From the IMG/VR virus record IMGVR_UViG_3300043787_000164, positions 1 to 21,148 of that record: a DNA stretch of 21,148 bases; one strand, given 5' to 3'. Shown here piece after piece: positions 11,790 through 20,016 of this stretch. The notes beneath the pieces were generated by a model. It worked only from the letters and a program-made list of their open reading frames with translations, made no database searches and was not told where the DNA came from. Both the position numbers and the translations under genes were made by a program. Within the stretch, counting starts at the first letter, position 1, and each line of letters starts with the position of its first letter. The stretch is from a virus.

Positions 11790-12587
11790 ATGAATAAATT
11801 ACACTTTATATATGCTTTAGTTGACCCGCGTACCGACGAAGTTCGGTACGTCGGGAAAACTATTGATATAAAAAGGCGTATGAGAAGGCACAGAAATATA
11901 GGGAGAAGTGAGAATCCCAGTTTATATAGAGATAGATGGATTCAGTCATTGATGGATGATGGACTTGATTTTATTGTATGGATATTAGAAAGTTGTGATG
12001 ATAGTTCATGGGCTGATAGTGAGAAAAAATGGATAAAACTTTTTAAAGATGAAGGATGCAAGCTGACTAATCTTGCAGAGGGTGGGACTGGAGGAAAGGG
12101 GCCTTTTAGGAAAGGACAGAATCGCGGAGGTGCTACTCCTGGACGTAAAAAGCCTGCTGGTTTTGGAGAGAAAATTAGTAAAGCACAAAAAGAATATATA
12201 TCTAACAATCCAGAAGCTCGTGAAATTAGGCGGAAAAATGGAGAAAGAAATAAAGGTCGTAAACATTCTTTAGAAACTCGTGAAAAAGTTTCTAAGGCAT
12301 CTAAAAGTAGATGGGAAAGCTCTGATTATAGAAGTAAAATGAATGAAATTTATGAAGATCCAATTGTTAAAAATAAAATGCTTAAAAATGTTGCAAAGGC
12401 TGCTAAACAATCTGTAAAAAATAGAGTAAAGTTAGAATGTAAATTTTGTGGAAGAAAAATGCCCAATAATGTTATGAAAAGACATTTGGAGGTGTGCATA
12501 GGGGTTGATGCAAAAGAAATTTTCGATAATGGTATAGACTATTATTTAAAAAAAACAGCTTGCGAAATGCTACTAGTAAAAAATTAG
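11790..12587 (+). CDS. GIY-YIG homing endonuclease with NUMOD3 and zinc motifs
   Basis: The 265-residue protein starts with a GIY-YIG nuclease domain: IYALVD (residues 7-12) and RYVGKT (19-24), then KRRMRRH and the Glu in SEKKWIKLFK. Residues about 95-175 carry NUMOD3-type DNA-binding repeats (GRKKPAGFGEKISKAQ, GRKHSLETREKVSKAS). The C-terminus has a C-x2-C-x11-H-x3-C zinc motif (C217, C220, H232, C236). Such enzymes nick or cut a specific site and spread themselves by repair. It is inserted between the capsid gene and the connector genes. It has no clear Shine-Dalgarno sequence, and an 8-bp hairpin (11829-11850) lies just after its start, so expression may be held down. Confidence 0.9.
   Translation: MNKLHFIYALVDPRTDEVRYVGKTIDIKRRMRRHRNIGRSENPSLYRDRWIQSLMDDGLDFIVWILESCDDSSWADSEKKWIKLFKDEGCKLTNLAEGGTGGKGPFRKGQNRGGATPGRKKPAGFGEKISKAQKEYISNNPEAREIRRKNGERNKGRKHSLETREKVSKASKSRWESSDYRSKMNEIYEDPIVKNKMLKNVAKAAKQSVKNRVKLECKFCGRKMPNNVMKRHLEVCIGVDAKEIFDNGIDYYLKKTACEMLLVKN
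11829..11850 (+). promoter_or_regulatory. Hairpin near the start of the homing endonuclease gene
   Basis: CGTACCGA, a six-base CGAAGT loop and TCGGTACG form a perfect 8-bp stem inside codons 14-21. It is GC-rich in an AT-rich gene. Translation or mRNA stability control is possible. Confidence 0.35.
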
Positions 12588-12604
12588 GAGAAAAGTACCT
12601 AAAA

Positions 12605-13213
12605 ATGGCTAATTCATATTTAGTAAAGAAAAATACTACAGCTTCAATTGAGGGAGTGGAGGGTTATACTCATTTTGCTGGAGATGTGATTTCAGAGCTT
12701 GAGTTACCTGGGCATGTTCGAGAGTCAATTGATAAAGGTGTAAGTTGGTATACACAAACTTTTGAAAAATTGACTGAAAAAGAGGCTGAGCAACTTCGAA
12801 AGAAGGCTACTGCTGTAGAAGGAAAAAGACAGGCCCCAAATGGACAAGTTATTGATCCTCCCTGGGATGATTATATTGGTCTTCATCCAAAAGAAGTTAT
12901 TAAAAGAATGGAGACTTTATCGGCGGATGATGCTGAGAAAGTAAGACAGTATGAGAGGCCAGGAATGAATAGAGAGACAATAATTAATTTTGTTGTTCCC
13001 TCTGAGCGTGAGCCTTGGAATGAATATGATCAGATGGCTACTAGGGATATTCTAGATAAGCTAGATATTCTAGATCCACAGTCAGTTCAAGATACAATTG
13101 TTTACGAGCTTATGCACAAAAAACGGCCTGCAATTCTAGAATTTCAGCCAGAGGAAGATGGAGATAATGATTCGAATAAATTTCCTGTTGGAGCTGGGGT
13201 CGAGGAGGATTAG
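12605..13213 (+). CDS. Probable head-tail connector protein with duplicated helical motif
   Basis: I place the start at ATG 12605 (MANSYLVKKN...), giving 202 residues. A TTG frame from 12560 would overlap the endonuclease gene. AGGAG is present upstream but with long spacing. The protein has two similar segments: DYIGLHPKEVIKRMETL...VRQYERPGMNRETI (about residues 88-125) and EYDQMATRDILDKLDIL...TIVYELMHKKRPAI (about 139-178). These follow the pattern Y-x-x-M/L-...-L-...-Y-E-x4-N/K-R, which I recall from C-termini of actinophage virion proteins. Position after capsid suggests a neck/connector protein; the family is not certain. It overlaps the next gene by one base (TAGTG). Confidence 0.6.
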   Translation: MANSYLVKKNTTASIEGVEGYTHFAGDVISELELPGHVRESIDKGVSWYTQTFEKLTEKEAEQLRKKATAVEGKRQAPNGQVIDPPWDDYIGLHPKEVIKRMETLSADDAEKVRQYERPGMNRETIINFVVPSEREPWNEYDQMATRDILDKLDILDPQSVQDTIVYELMHKKRPAILEFQPEEDGDNDSNKFPVGAGVEED

Positions 13214-14145
13214 TGCCTACTGTAGTTGACTCTGCTGTAAAAAATCCTATTGTAATTCCTTTAGGAATTTCTTACAGATTTACTGATCTTATTACTAAGA
13301 ATAATAATGAACCAGTAGATATTGAATCAGCTAAATTTTATATGCGGGCATTTTTCTCTCGTGAACCATATCTAGAATTAACAGCAGAAAAAATAGAAAA
13401 AGTAGCAGGCGAGAATGTAGGTGTTAACTTAACTGCGGAAGATTTAGCCACGGAGGGCGAATTTTTCGCATGGTGGAGTTTGAAAGAAGAAGGAAATGAA
13501 TACCAAACTCCTGAGTTTCCAATTGTAGTATCAGATCATGGGCCTGGGATTGGAGTTCAAACTGGAGCAATAGTAGATGGTATATCTGATCATATGCCTA
13601 TTACTGCTGAAGCTCTGAAGAAGTCTCCATCTTTTGGTGAAAGGAGAATGCAGAAAATAGCAACTCTTATTCAATTAAGAGTTTTGAAGGAAGCGGTTTC
13701 TCCGGATCAAGAGATAGTAGCTTATGAACTACCATTACTTGATTATTTTTCAAAGAGAGTAGCTTTAGAACTTTGTACTCCTGGAATTGATTATTGGGCA
13801 AGACAACATAGAACGGCTACCGCACAAGGTCCGACTGAAATAACATCTTTTCCAGATATGATTCAAGCTCTGGAAAAACTTAGAGATAGACTGGTAATTG
13901 AATTAGAAGAAAATTGGAGAGAATTAAGTTTCTTTGTACCTGAATTAAAACAGAGAAAGGCAGTTCAGATGCCTGCTTCTTCTCTAGAATTTTATGAGTG
14001 CCCGGAAATAAATGGTAATCTGAGAAGAAGAGAAAGGCCTCTTAGTTTCGTAACTAAAAATCCAAATGAGATGCAAAGGTTGGAGACTGGATGGTGGGGT
14101 GGATATGATCTGTTTACTCTTGGATTCTTTCCTAATTTCCCATGA
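13213..14145 (+). CDS. Virion neck/connector-type protein, GTG start
   Basis: The 310-residue product starts at a GTG (13213) with GAGGAGGAT upstream. Residues 1-115 look like a beta-sandwich domain (IVIPLGISYRFTDLI, SAKFYMRAFF, GEFFAWWSL), similar in style to N-terminal domains of phage adaptor proteins. The C-terminal part is mostly helical (MQKIATLIQLRVLKEAV, MIQALEKLRDRLVIELEENW). It sits between capsid and tail genes in a chain of overlapping starts and stops, where head-completion and adaptor proteins are normally encoded. I cannot name the family. Confidence 0.6.
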   Translation: MPTVVDSAVKNPIVIPLGISYRFTDLITKNNNEPVDIESAKFYMRAFFSREPYLELTAEKIEKVAGENVGVNLTAEDLATEGEFFAWWSLKEEGNEYQTPEFPIVVSDHGPGIGVQTGAIVDGISDHMPITAEALKKSPSFGERRMQKIATLIQLRVLKEAVSPDQEIVAYELPLLDYFSKRVALELCTPGIDYWARQHRTATAQGPTEITSFPDMIQALEKLRDRLVIELEENWRELSFFVPELKQRKAVQMPASSLEFYECPEINGNLRRRERPLSFVTKNPNEMQRLETGWWGGYDLFTLGFFPNFP

Positions 14146-14810
14146 GCTTTATTAACCTTGAATCAGAGTCACTATTAGATGGAAATTATAGCCACCCTTT
14201 TGGTTTAGGGTATGAGCTTGAGTTAATTCAAAGAGCAGCAAAGGCACAGATAATACAATATCTTCCAGAATTAACTGAAAAACTTCAATCAATTTGGGAA
14301 TATAGAGATAAAGAATATGAAGAGTTTGCTAATGAAAGTAAAACTAAAATATTTATTCCAAAAGTGGAAAAAGAAAATATTAGGTCAGGAATTGAGTGTT
14401 TTTCAATTCTAGAATCTCCGCCAGAAAGATGGCCTAGCGTTCTTATATATGCAAGAGATGCAGCTCCATACGTAGTACAGGAGGATCAATTTGATACTTC
14501 ATCGGCAACTTTAAATATTGAGGTTATGTGCTTAAAGGGACCAGTCTCAACAGAAAAAGTTCACAATATAGAAGGTTTAGAAGCAATGCAAGTTTTGGAT
14601 AGCGAATTACAAAGACTTTCAGACGCAGTATATTTATGTATTCAAAAAGATAAGACTTTAAGCGGAACTGTAGGCCAGTTTGAAAAGCCTCCAAAAGTAA
14701 CAACTTCCTTACCTCAAGCTTTAAAGAGTGAAATTACTAAGGCAACTGGTGAAACATATATTTTGCAGGGAAAACAATTCGAGTGGTCGGTTCAAAAGAT
14801 AACTTATTAA
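14142..14810 (+). CDS. Probable head-tail joining or tail terminator protein
   Basis: The 222-residue protein begins at an ATG overlapping the previous stop by four bases (ATGA). It starts with two helices (GYELELIQRAAKAQIIQYL, then LTEKLQSIWEYRDKEYEEF), followed by a beta-rich core (RWPSVLIYARDAAPY, SSATLNIEVMCLKG) and a C-terminal strand region (ETYILQGKQFEWSV). This is the overall layout of phage tail terminator/joining proteins, which measure a small measured quantity around the tail end, and the position just before the tail tube gene agrees. The call is structural inference without a named motif. Confidence 0.5.
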   Translation: MSFINLESESLLDGNYSHPFGLGYELELIQRAAKAQIIQYLPELTEKLQSIWEYRDKEYEEFANESKTKIFIPKVEKENIRSGIECFSILESPPERWPSVLIYARDAAPYVVQEDQFDTSSATLNIEVMCLKGPVSTEKVHNIEGLEAMQVLDSELQRLSDAVYLCIQKDKTLSGTVGQFEKPPKVTTSLPQALKSEITKATGETYILQGKQFEWSVQKITY

Positions 14811-14831
14811 TCATGAGAAAGGGAAACTAAA

Positions 14832-15182
14832 ATGCCCGACGCTACTACGGTAACAGTCGATGGCGTCGAGCCTTCGATTTTAGTGAAGCTTCTAGATATT
14901 AAAGATAATCCTGATAGAGTAAGACTTTTTACTGCTGATGATGGCACTGAAAGATATTTAGTTAAGGAGAATGAAGAGCCAGTTCTGATAACTCCGGCTG
15001 ATCTTGGCGCGCTAGGTTCGGTAGGAATTGAGATTATTGGAGACGAGAAAGGAAAATTTGTAACTAAAGAAGATGATACTTCCGCGCCTGTTTCTTCTGT
15101 GCAATCTCCGGTGGTAAATCCGGCCGATAGTGGAGTAGTAAAACTTTCCCCGACAATTGGACAGTCTAGTCCACAAGTATAA
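14832..15182 (+). CDS. Small hypothetical virion-operon protein, 116 residues
   Basis: The protein has a beta-like first half (TTVTVDGVEPSILVKLL, RVRLFTADDGTERYLV) and a low-complexity Ser/Pro/Val tail (SAPVSSVQSPVVNPADSG). The tail suggests a flexible end. No family is recognised. It lies between the joining protein and the tail tube protein genes, with GAAAGG upstream. A frame on the opposite strand covers the same region but lacks context. It may be a tail accessory protein; position is the only support. Confidence 0.6.
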   Translation: MPDATTVTVDGVEPSILVKLLDIKDNPDRVRLFTADDGTERYLVKENEEPVLITPADLGALGSVGIEIIGDEKGKFVTKEDDTSAPVSSVQSPVVNPADSGVVKLSPTIGQSSPQV

Positions 15183-15197
15183 AGAAAGGAATAGATA

Positions 15198-16193
15198 ATG
15201 TCCAATAACGCAAATAAAGGTGGGCTCCAGAGAGTAAATCCGTTAGGGCCTGGGTTTACGCGTGGGCCGGCGAGAGTTTTAATTGCTCCGTATACTTATC
15301 TTTGGCCGACAAAGATTGGTTCAGTTATTAACTTGGAAGAAGAAGCAAACTGGAAAAATGAGAAACAGAAAATTGAAAAATTTCCTGAAGAACCTACTGA
15401 AGGCACGTTCTATTTGGGATTTGGCTCTTATCCTACTAAAGCTATTAAATATAACGCCACTCAGGCTGAAATTCAGGAAGCTTTAGAAGGTTTGCCAACG
15501 ATTGGTACTGGTGGAATTACTGTAACTTCTACTAAAACTAAAAAACTAACTGAAGAAGCAATGAAATATGAATTTGCTGGTGAATTAAAAAATCATTCAC
15601 AACCTTTAGTTCAAGTTCTTCGCAATACATGTAAAAAAACTTCTGTTGTTCAAGCTTTAGTAGTTTCTAGAGAACAGGCTGGTTTTGGACAATATGATCC
15701 GGTTGGTGAATGGACTGAGCTTGGTGCTACTAAAGGTGGCGTTAAAATTACTCGTAACAACACAGAGAGTTTGCAGGATATCGATCAGATTCAGGCTGCT
15801 GTGGCTTCGTTGCCCGATGAGTGGGAGATGACTGTGGAGGCACCTCTGGCTGAAACAAACGAGGAAAATATCGCAGTGGCATGGGAAGGCTCTGGAATTA
15901 CGGTAAACGCTACCAATACTCCTAATGAAAATATTCTCGGCTTTGGTAACCCCCTGAGTTATACCGAACGTCGCCTAGCAATTATTCATAGAATTACTCT
16001 TGGTTCGAATAAGAATCAGTTGAAAGCTTTCTTCTTCCGTAAAGTTCTTCGTTCAGCGACTGCTTCTACAATTGATTTTATGAAGACTGGTAATATGGCA
16101 ACTATTAATACCACTTTCCGTGTATTTGCTGATGCAACTGTTGGTAATCCTGAATATTCAATGGGAGAAATGTACGAACAAAATTATTTTTGA
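15198..16193 (+). CDS. Major tail (tube) protein with inserted beta domain
   Basis: The 331-residue product has the outline of a phage tail tube protein: an N-terminal GPARVLIAPYTYLWPTKIG, then GEWTELGATKGGVKITRNN (a hallmark-like WxxLG-T-GG-V-x-I segment), a long beta core and a C-terminal YTERRLAIIHRITL...MATINTTFRVFAD. A separate domain interrupts it at about residues 60-145 (EGTFYLGFGSYPTKAIKYNA, EEAMKYEFAGEL), like the insert in the 9704 protein; these may be surface-exposed Ig-like knobs. A terminator hairpin follows. A GAAAGGA site precedes the ATG. Confidence 0.75.
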   Translation: MSNNANKGGLQRVNPLGPGFTRGPARVLIAPYTYLWPTKIGSVINLEEEANWKNEKQKIEKFPEEPTEGTFYLGFGSYPTKAIKYNATQAEIQEALEGLPTIGTGGITVTSTKTKKLTEEAMKYEFAGELKNHSQPLVQVLRNTCKKTSVVQALVVSREQAGFGQYDPVGEWTELGATKGGVKITRNNTESLQDIDQIQAAVASLPDEWEMTVEAPLAETNEENIAVAWEGSGITVNATNTPNENILGFGNPLSYTERRLAIIHRITLGSNKNQLKAFFFRKVLRSATASTIDFMKTGNMATINTTFRVFADATVGNPEYSMGEMYEQNYF

Positions 16194-16226
16194 TTAGAAA
16201 AGTAATTATAAAAAGATTCGATAAAT

Positions 16227-16273
16227 TGCTCCAGATTATTGGCAGAAAAATATTGATATCTGGAGCACTTTTT
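16227..16273 (+). terminator. Intrinsic terminator after the tail tube gene
   Basis: TGCTCCAGAT (16227-16236) pairs perfectly with ATCTGGAGCA (16258-16267), followed by CTTTTT. The 10-bp stem has a loop of about 21 bases. It fits termination or RNA processing that leaves the tube protein more abundant than downstream products. AAGGA for the next gene follows directly. Confidence 0.75.
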
Positions 16274-16286
16274 AAGGATAGATAAA

Positions 16287-16658
16287 ATGGGTGCAAAATC
16301 TTACGAATTGCCTACTTCAGAAGGGTTAGTAAAAGAATCTAATATTGAATCTAAATATAAAGAATCAGTATATAATGAAACAACTGGTAAATATGAAGAA
16401 ATTGAAAAAACAAGTTCTTTAGGAAAATATAAAGGGGGGAATCTTTTAGGATGGAATATAAGGTCTAAAGGAAAAGCAGAAATTATATTATATGATAATG
16501 CTACAGAAGCTAAAAATAATATTTCTGGTCCTTTATTTTTTAAAGAAAAGGAAAATAAGATTAATGACTTTTCCATCGGAAAAAATTTTTCTACTGCAAT
16601 TTGGATGAAAATAATTGAAGGAGAAGTAGAAGGTATCTTGTGGTTAGACATAGAGTAA
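16287..16658 (+). CDS. Small beta-rich virion protein, fibre-associated
   Basis: The 123-residue protein (MGAKSYELPTSEG...) has a C-terminal GWNIRSKGKAEIILYDNAT, then FSIGKNFSTAIWMKIIEG and GILWLDIE. In small phage proteins next to fibre genes, a segment of the type 'induced signal in a jelly-roll, ...G...F..G.yv.v..G.veG.v' is common, and this one fits. It may bind to the particle surface as a decoration or fibre protein. Evidence is the pattern and position between tail tube and fibre. The opposite-strand frame is a shadow. Confidence 0.6.
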   Translation: MGAKSYELPTSEGLVKESNIESKYKESVYNETTGKYEEIEKTSSLGKYKGGNLLGWNIRSKGKAEIILYDNATEAKNNISGPLFFKEKENKINDFSIGKNFSTAIWMKIIEGEVEGILWLDIE

Positions 16659-16662
16659 AATA

Positions 16663-19600
16663 ATGCCAATTTTTACATATGTGAAAAATGCAGATCCTAA
16701 GAGTAAGGTCACTGGAATTGAGCTAGAAGGTGGCCTTACTTTATATCTGGGTACTTATGCTAATTTAACTGCAAAACAATTAGAACAAATTTATAGAAGT
16801 GGCATGGGAATAATTCTTGAAGAAGGAATTATTCCTCCTGCTGCTAATGCTGGTAGCACAACAGCTTCTGGTGGAACGATTATTCCTCCTTGGTCTGCTA
16901 ATACTTTATATAGGCAATATCAAGTTACTACACATGAAGAAAAAATATATATAGCTAAAAAAGAATTTGAATCCGGGTCGGTTTTTAAAGAAGAAAATTG
17001 GGAATTGATTGGCAGTGGAGGAGGCGGAGGAGTAACAGAAAAAAAAGTAGAAGAAATAGCTGAATCAAAGTCTTCTACTAAATTAGCTAAGGCTGAAAAT
17101 CTTAAAGATGTAGCTGATGCTGGTAGTAGTCGGGCCAATGTACATATTCCTGTACTTACTCCGGTTCAGTGTGTATCGACTTCTAATGTAGCTTCTCTTT
17201 CTGGTGAACCTACCTTTGATGGATTTAAAGCAACAGAAGGACAGGTTCTTCTTACTGCTCAAGCTGAAGCTAAAAATAATGGTATTTGGAATATATCTGT
17301 TGGGGCATGGACTCGACCTACTGAGTTCGCTAATGAATTAGAAATAAAGTCTCGAAGTGTTCTTGTTATAAATGGAACCGTATATAAAAAGACTATATGG
17401 TTTTTAAATACTTCAGGGATTATAAAAGTTGGTACTACGTCTCAAGTATGGGAAAAAATAAGTAGTCCTATAAGCGAACCAAAAGAAGAATCGTTGGGGG
17501 AAGTAGGGGCATCTGTAGAATTTAATTTAGCAGAAAATAGAAGATTATTTAAAGCGACTGTTAAAGAAGCTGAAACAGAAATAAAATTTAAAGGATTTCC
17601 TGTTATACCAAATTATGCTATTGTTGAATGTTATTTAAAACAGGGTGCAGGCGGAAATAAAAAATTTAAATTTAAAAATATTGAATGGATAGGCCCTGAA
17701 CCTTCTTGGGAACTTATTGAAGGAAAAACAAATGTAGCTAATCTTGTTGTTGTTGAAGAAGGAGCTAAAGTATATGGTTATGGAGAAGCTTCTTCTTTAC
17801 CTGTAGGCGGTATGACTGGTCAGTCATTAGTAAAGAAATCTGGTGTAAATTATGAAACTAAATGGGAATCGGTTCCTACATATGCTCAAGTTGCTGAAAG
17901 TCAGCCTTTTCCTGTAAAGTTACCGGAGTCTTATGGAGCTTTAGGGAATGGAAAACTTTTAGCAGATGCTGAAATAGAATCTACTAAAAAAATATTACAA
18001 TCTCCTTCTGCACCTTTTACTGCGGCTGATAAAGGAAAATATATAGCTATAGTAGCGGCTGGTGAAGAAGCAAAAATAGAAGGCAAGACACCAGCTGAAA
18101 AGGGAGGTTATTATAATGAACATCCTCAGTGGAATACTCTAACTTCTAGAATTTCTGAATATAAAGGGCCGGAAGAAATAGAATTAGAAGTTGAAGCAAA
18201 ACATACAGTTAAAGGAGTTTTAGCGGTATATGCAACCGACGATACTGTTGCTATTCAAGAAGCTATCAATAATGCAGTAAAAGAAGCTAAAGAAGGAGCC
18301 GGATATTGTGAGGTATGGTTTCATCATACTATATACGGTGTAGCTGGTGAATTAAAAACAGGTGGAGAAACTGAAGGAAATGCGCAAATAACTTTGCCTA
18401 TTGTAGGCTCTTCTGGAGGTAGATTTACAGATGGAGTAACAAAATCTGCTTCTAAAAAATTGACTTCAGCTACAGCTAATTTTAAGTTTTATGATAAAGG
18501 CGCTGAATTGATATCGGCAGGAAAAATAAAAGCTGGTACTATAATTGAAAATGTTTTATCGAATACAGAAGTAGAAATGAGCGGAGTAGCTGAAGCTGAA
18601 GCGTCGGGGGTTACAGTAATTGTGGCTGCTACTCGTGCTCAAAAACAGAGTATGAAGATTACAATAAATTTAAAAGGCAGTAATGAATCTAGTGGACTAC
18701 CTCAGTGGTATCAAACAGTTCCTCAACAGGCTGGTGCTTGTCTATTTAGCTTTGGTCCGAGGGCTGCTGGAGAAACAAAATTGGTTGGTATACATGCTCA
18801 ACCGGAATATAGTCTCACTAATGGTAGGCCTTCAATGATTGGTGGACCTACCCCTAATAAGGGGTATACTTATTTGAGATTTAGTAACATGATGGTTGTT
18901 GTAACTGGGCTAACAATTAGCGCTCCATCTAACTCAACAGTTAGTGGAATAGATCTTGCTGGAGTATCAAATGCAAATATAAATAGTTTATCAAGTTATG
19001 CTTTAGGCGTTCCTGGGCTTATAGGAGAAGCGCCAGGGGCTAATTTAAATGAATTTGTTATTCCTTGGGCTGGCTATGAAAAAGAATTTATAGCTCATAA
19101 GAAGGCAGCAGTTGCTTTAGGAATGCCAGGTCATGGTAATAATGATAATTCATATGTGACCCAGCATAGCGTAGAGGGACATACAGGCGCCATTGAGATA
19201 GGTGAACATGGATGGCATTCGGCTATGCGTTCTGTTTATTGTTTGATTGGAGTCATTCCTCAGAGTGAACATTGGTTTTGGTCTTCTACGATTGGATATT
19301 TGTCAATAGAGGATACTATATTCCCTATATATGTACCTAGTGGGTATGCCGAATTTACTTTAAATATTAATATGCTTGATGCGGGTGGATCTGAAGGAAG
19401 ATGGGGACAATTTAGGATGATTGATGATGAAGGCAATGCAATGAAAGGAGTTGTATATGCTAATACGATAGTGGGTGGTATAACTGGTGCAAAGTTAGTT
19501 AAGGTTATAAATGTTCAATATCCTCCTGGTAATGCGGTTACTAATGGATTTTCGGCGCAAATACCTGCTGTACCTGCTAGTAAATCTTTTGCTACAAATA

Positions 19601-20016
19601 CTTTTTATAGAGATGCTCAAGTAGTTATTAAAGCTAAAGCATCATCATCTGTTAAGGTGACAGTTGATGGATTAAGTGAATTTACTGGTAAACCTACTAT
19701 TTCAACAAAAGAAGTAAAAGAAGTTGCAGCAGTAGCGGGTAGGAATTCTAGTTTAAATAACCTTAAAAAAGGTGCTATATTAAAAGGAACTAATGTTGAA
19801 GGATTTGAAGTGAAAGAATATAATTCTGGAACTAAAATTCTAACTGTAGAATCTGAAATACTTGCTAGCCCTGGAAAAGTTACTATTGTAGCAACTGCGG
19901 AAGCTAAGAGAGAAATTCCTGAAAGTACATCTCAAGAAGTATTTGTTCCGTCTGGAGCTACTATAAGTTTAACTTATCCGGGAGAAGCGCCTACTTGGGA
20001 TTGGGATTTGCTTTAA
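16663..20016 (+). CDS. Large tail fibre/tailspike with beta-helix domain
   Basis: The 1117-residue protein is a modular receptor-binding or depolymerase protein. Residues 1-60 form a likely tail-anchoring part. Residues 74-117 (PPWSANTLYRQYQVT..., ENWELIGSG) resemble a chitin-binding/CBM5-12 type module. A GGGGG linker follows, then residues 140-265 (LAKAENLKDVADAG..., GVWT-like NNGIWNISVGAW). About 420-530 hold YGALGNG...ATDDTVAIQEAIN, the usual entry to a pectate-lyase-like beta-helix, which covers about 610-950 (VSGIDLAGVSNANINSLSS, and so on). Three diverged copies of a small FTAADKGKYIAI-type beta domain are seen (about 445-520, 595-655, 1025-1085). It likely binds or cuts surface glycans. 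Confidence 0.8.
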   Translation: MPIFTYVKNADPKSKVTGIELEGGLTLYLGTYANLTAKQLEQIYRSGMGIILEEGIIPPAANAGSTTASGGTIIPPWSANTLYRQYQVTTHEEKIYIAKKEFESGSVFKEENWELIGSGGGGGVTEKKVEEIAESKSSTKLAKAENLKDVADAGSSRANVHIPVLTPVQCVSTSNVASLSGEPTFDGFKATEGQVLLTAQAEAKNNGIWNISVGAWTRPTEFANELEIKSRSVLVINGTVYKKTIWFLNTSGIIKVGTTSQVWEKISSPISEPKEESLGEVGASVEFNLAENRRLFKATVKEAETEIKFKGFPVIPNYAIVECYLKQGAGGNKKFKFKNIEWIGPEPSWELIEGKTNVANLVVVEEGAKVYGYGEASSLPVGGMTGQSLVKKSGVNYETKWESVPTYAQVAESQPFPVKLPESYGALGNGKLLADAEIESTKKILQSPSAPFTAADKGKYIAIVAAGEEAKIEGKTPAEKGGYYNEHPQWNTLTSRISEYKGPEEIELEVEAKHTVKGVLAVYATDDTVAIQEAINNAVKEAKEGAGYCEVWFHHTIYGVAGELKTGGETEGNAQITLPIVGSSGGRFTDGVTKSASKKLTSATANFKFYDKGAELISAGKIKAGTIIENVLSNTEVEMSGVAEAEASGVTVIVAATRAQKQSMKITINLKGSNESSGLPQWYQTVPQQAGACLFSFGPRAAGETKLVGIHAQPEYSLTNGRPSMIGGPTPNKGYTYLRFSNMMVVVTGLTISAPSNSTVSGIDLAGVSNANINSLSSYALGVPGLIGEAPGANLNEFVIPWAGYEKEFIAHKKAAVALGMPGHGNNDNSYVTQHSVEGHTGAIEIGEHGWHSAMRSVYCLIGVIPQSEHWFWSSTIGYLSIEDTIFPIYVPSGYAEFTLNINMLDAGGSEGRWGQFRMIDDEGNAMKGVVYANTIVGGITGAKLVKVINVQYPPGNAVTNGFSAQIPAVPASKSFATNTFYRDAQVVIKAKASSSVKVTVDGLSEFTGKPTISTKEVKEVAAVAGRNSSLNNLKKGAILKGTNVEGFEVKEYNSGTKILTVESEILASPGKVTIVATAEAKREIPESTSQEVFVPSGATISLTYPGEAPTWDWDLL

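Noticed and set aside
12560-12604. TTG start for the connector gene
   Set aside because: It overlaps the endonuclease end, and the ATG at 12605 gives a natural N-terminus.
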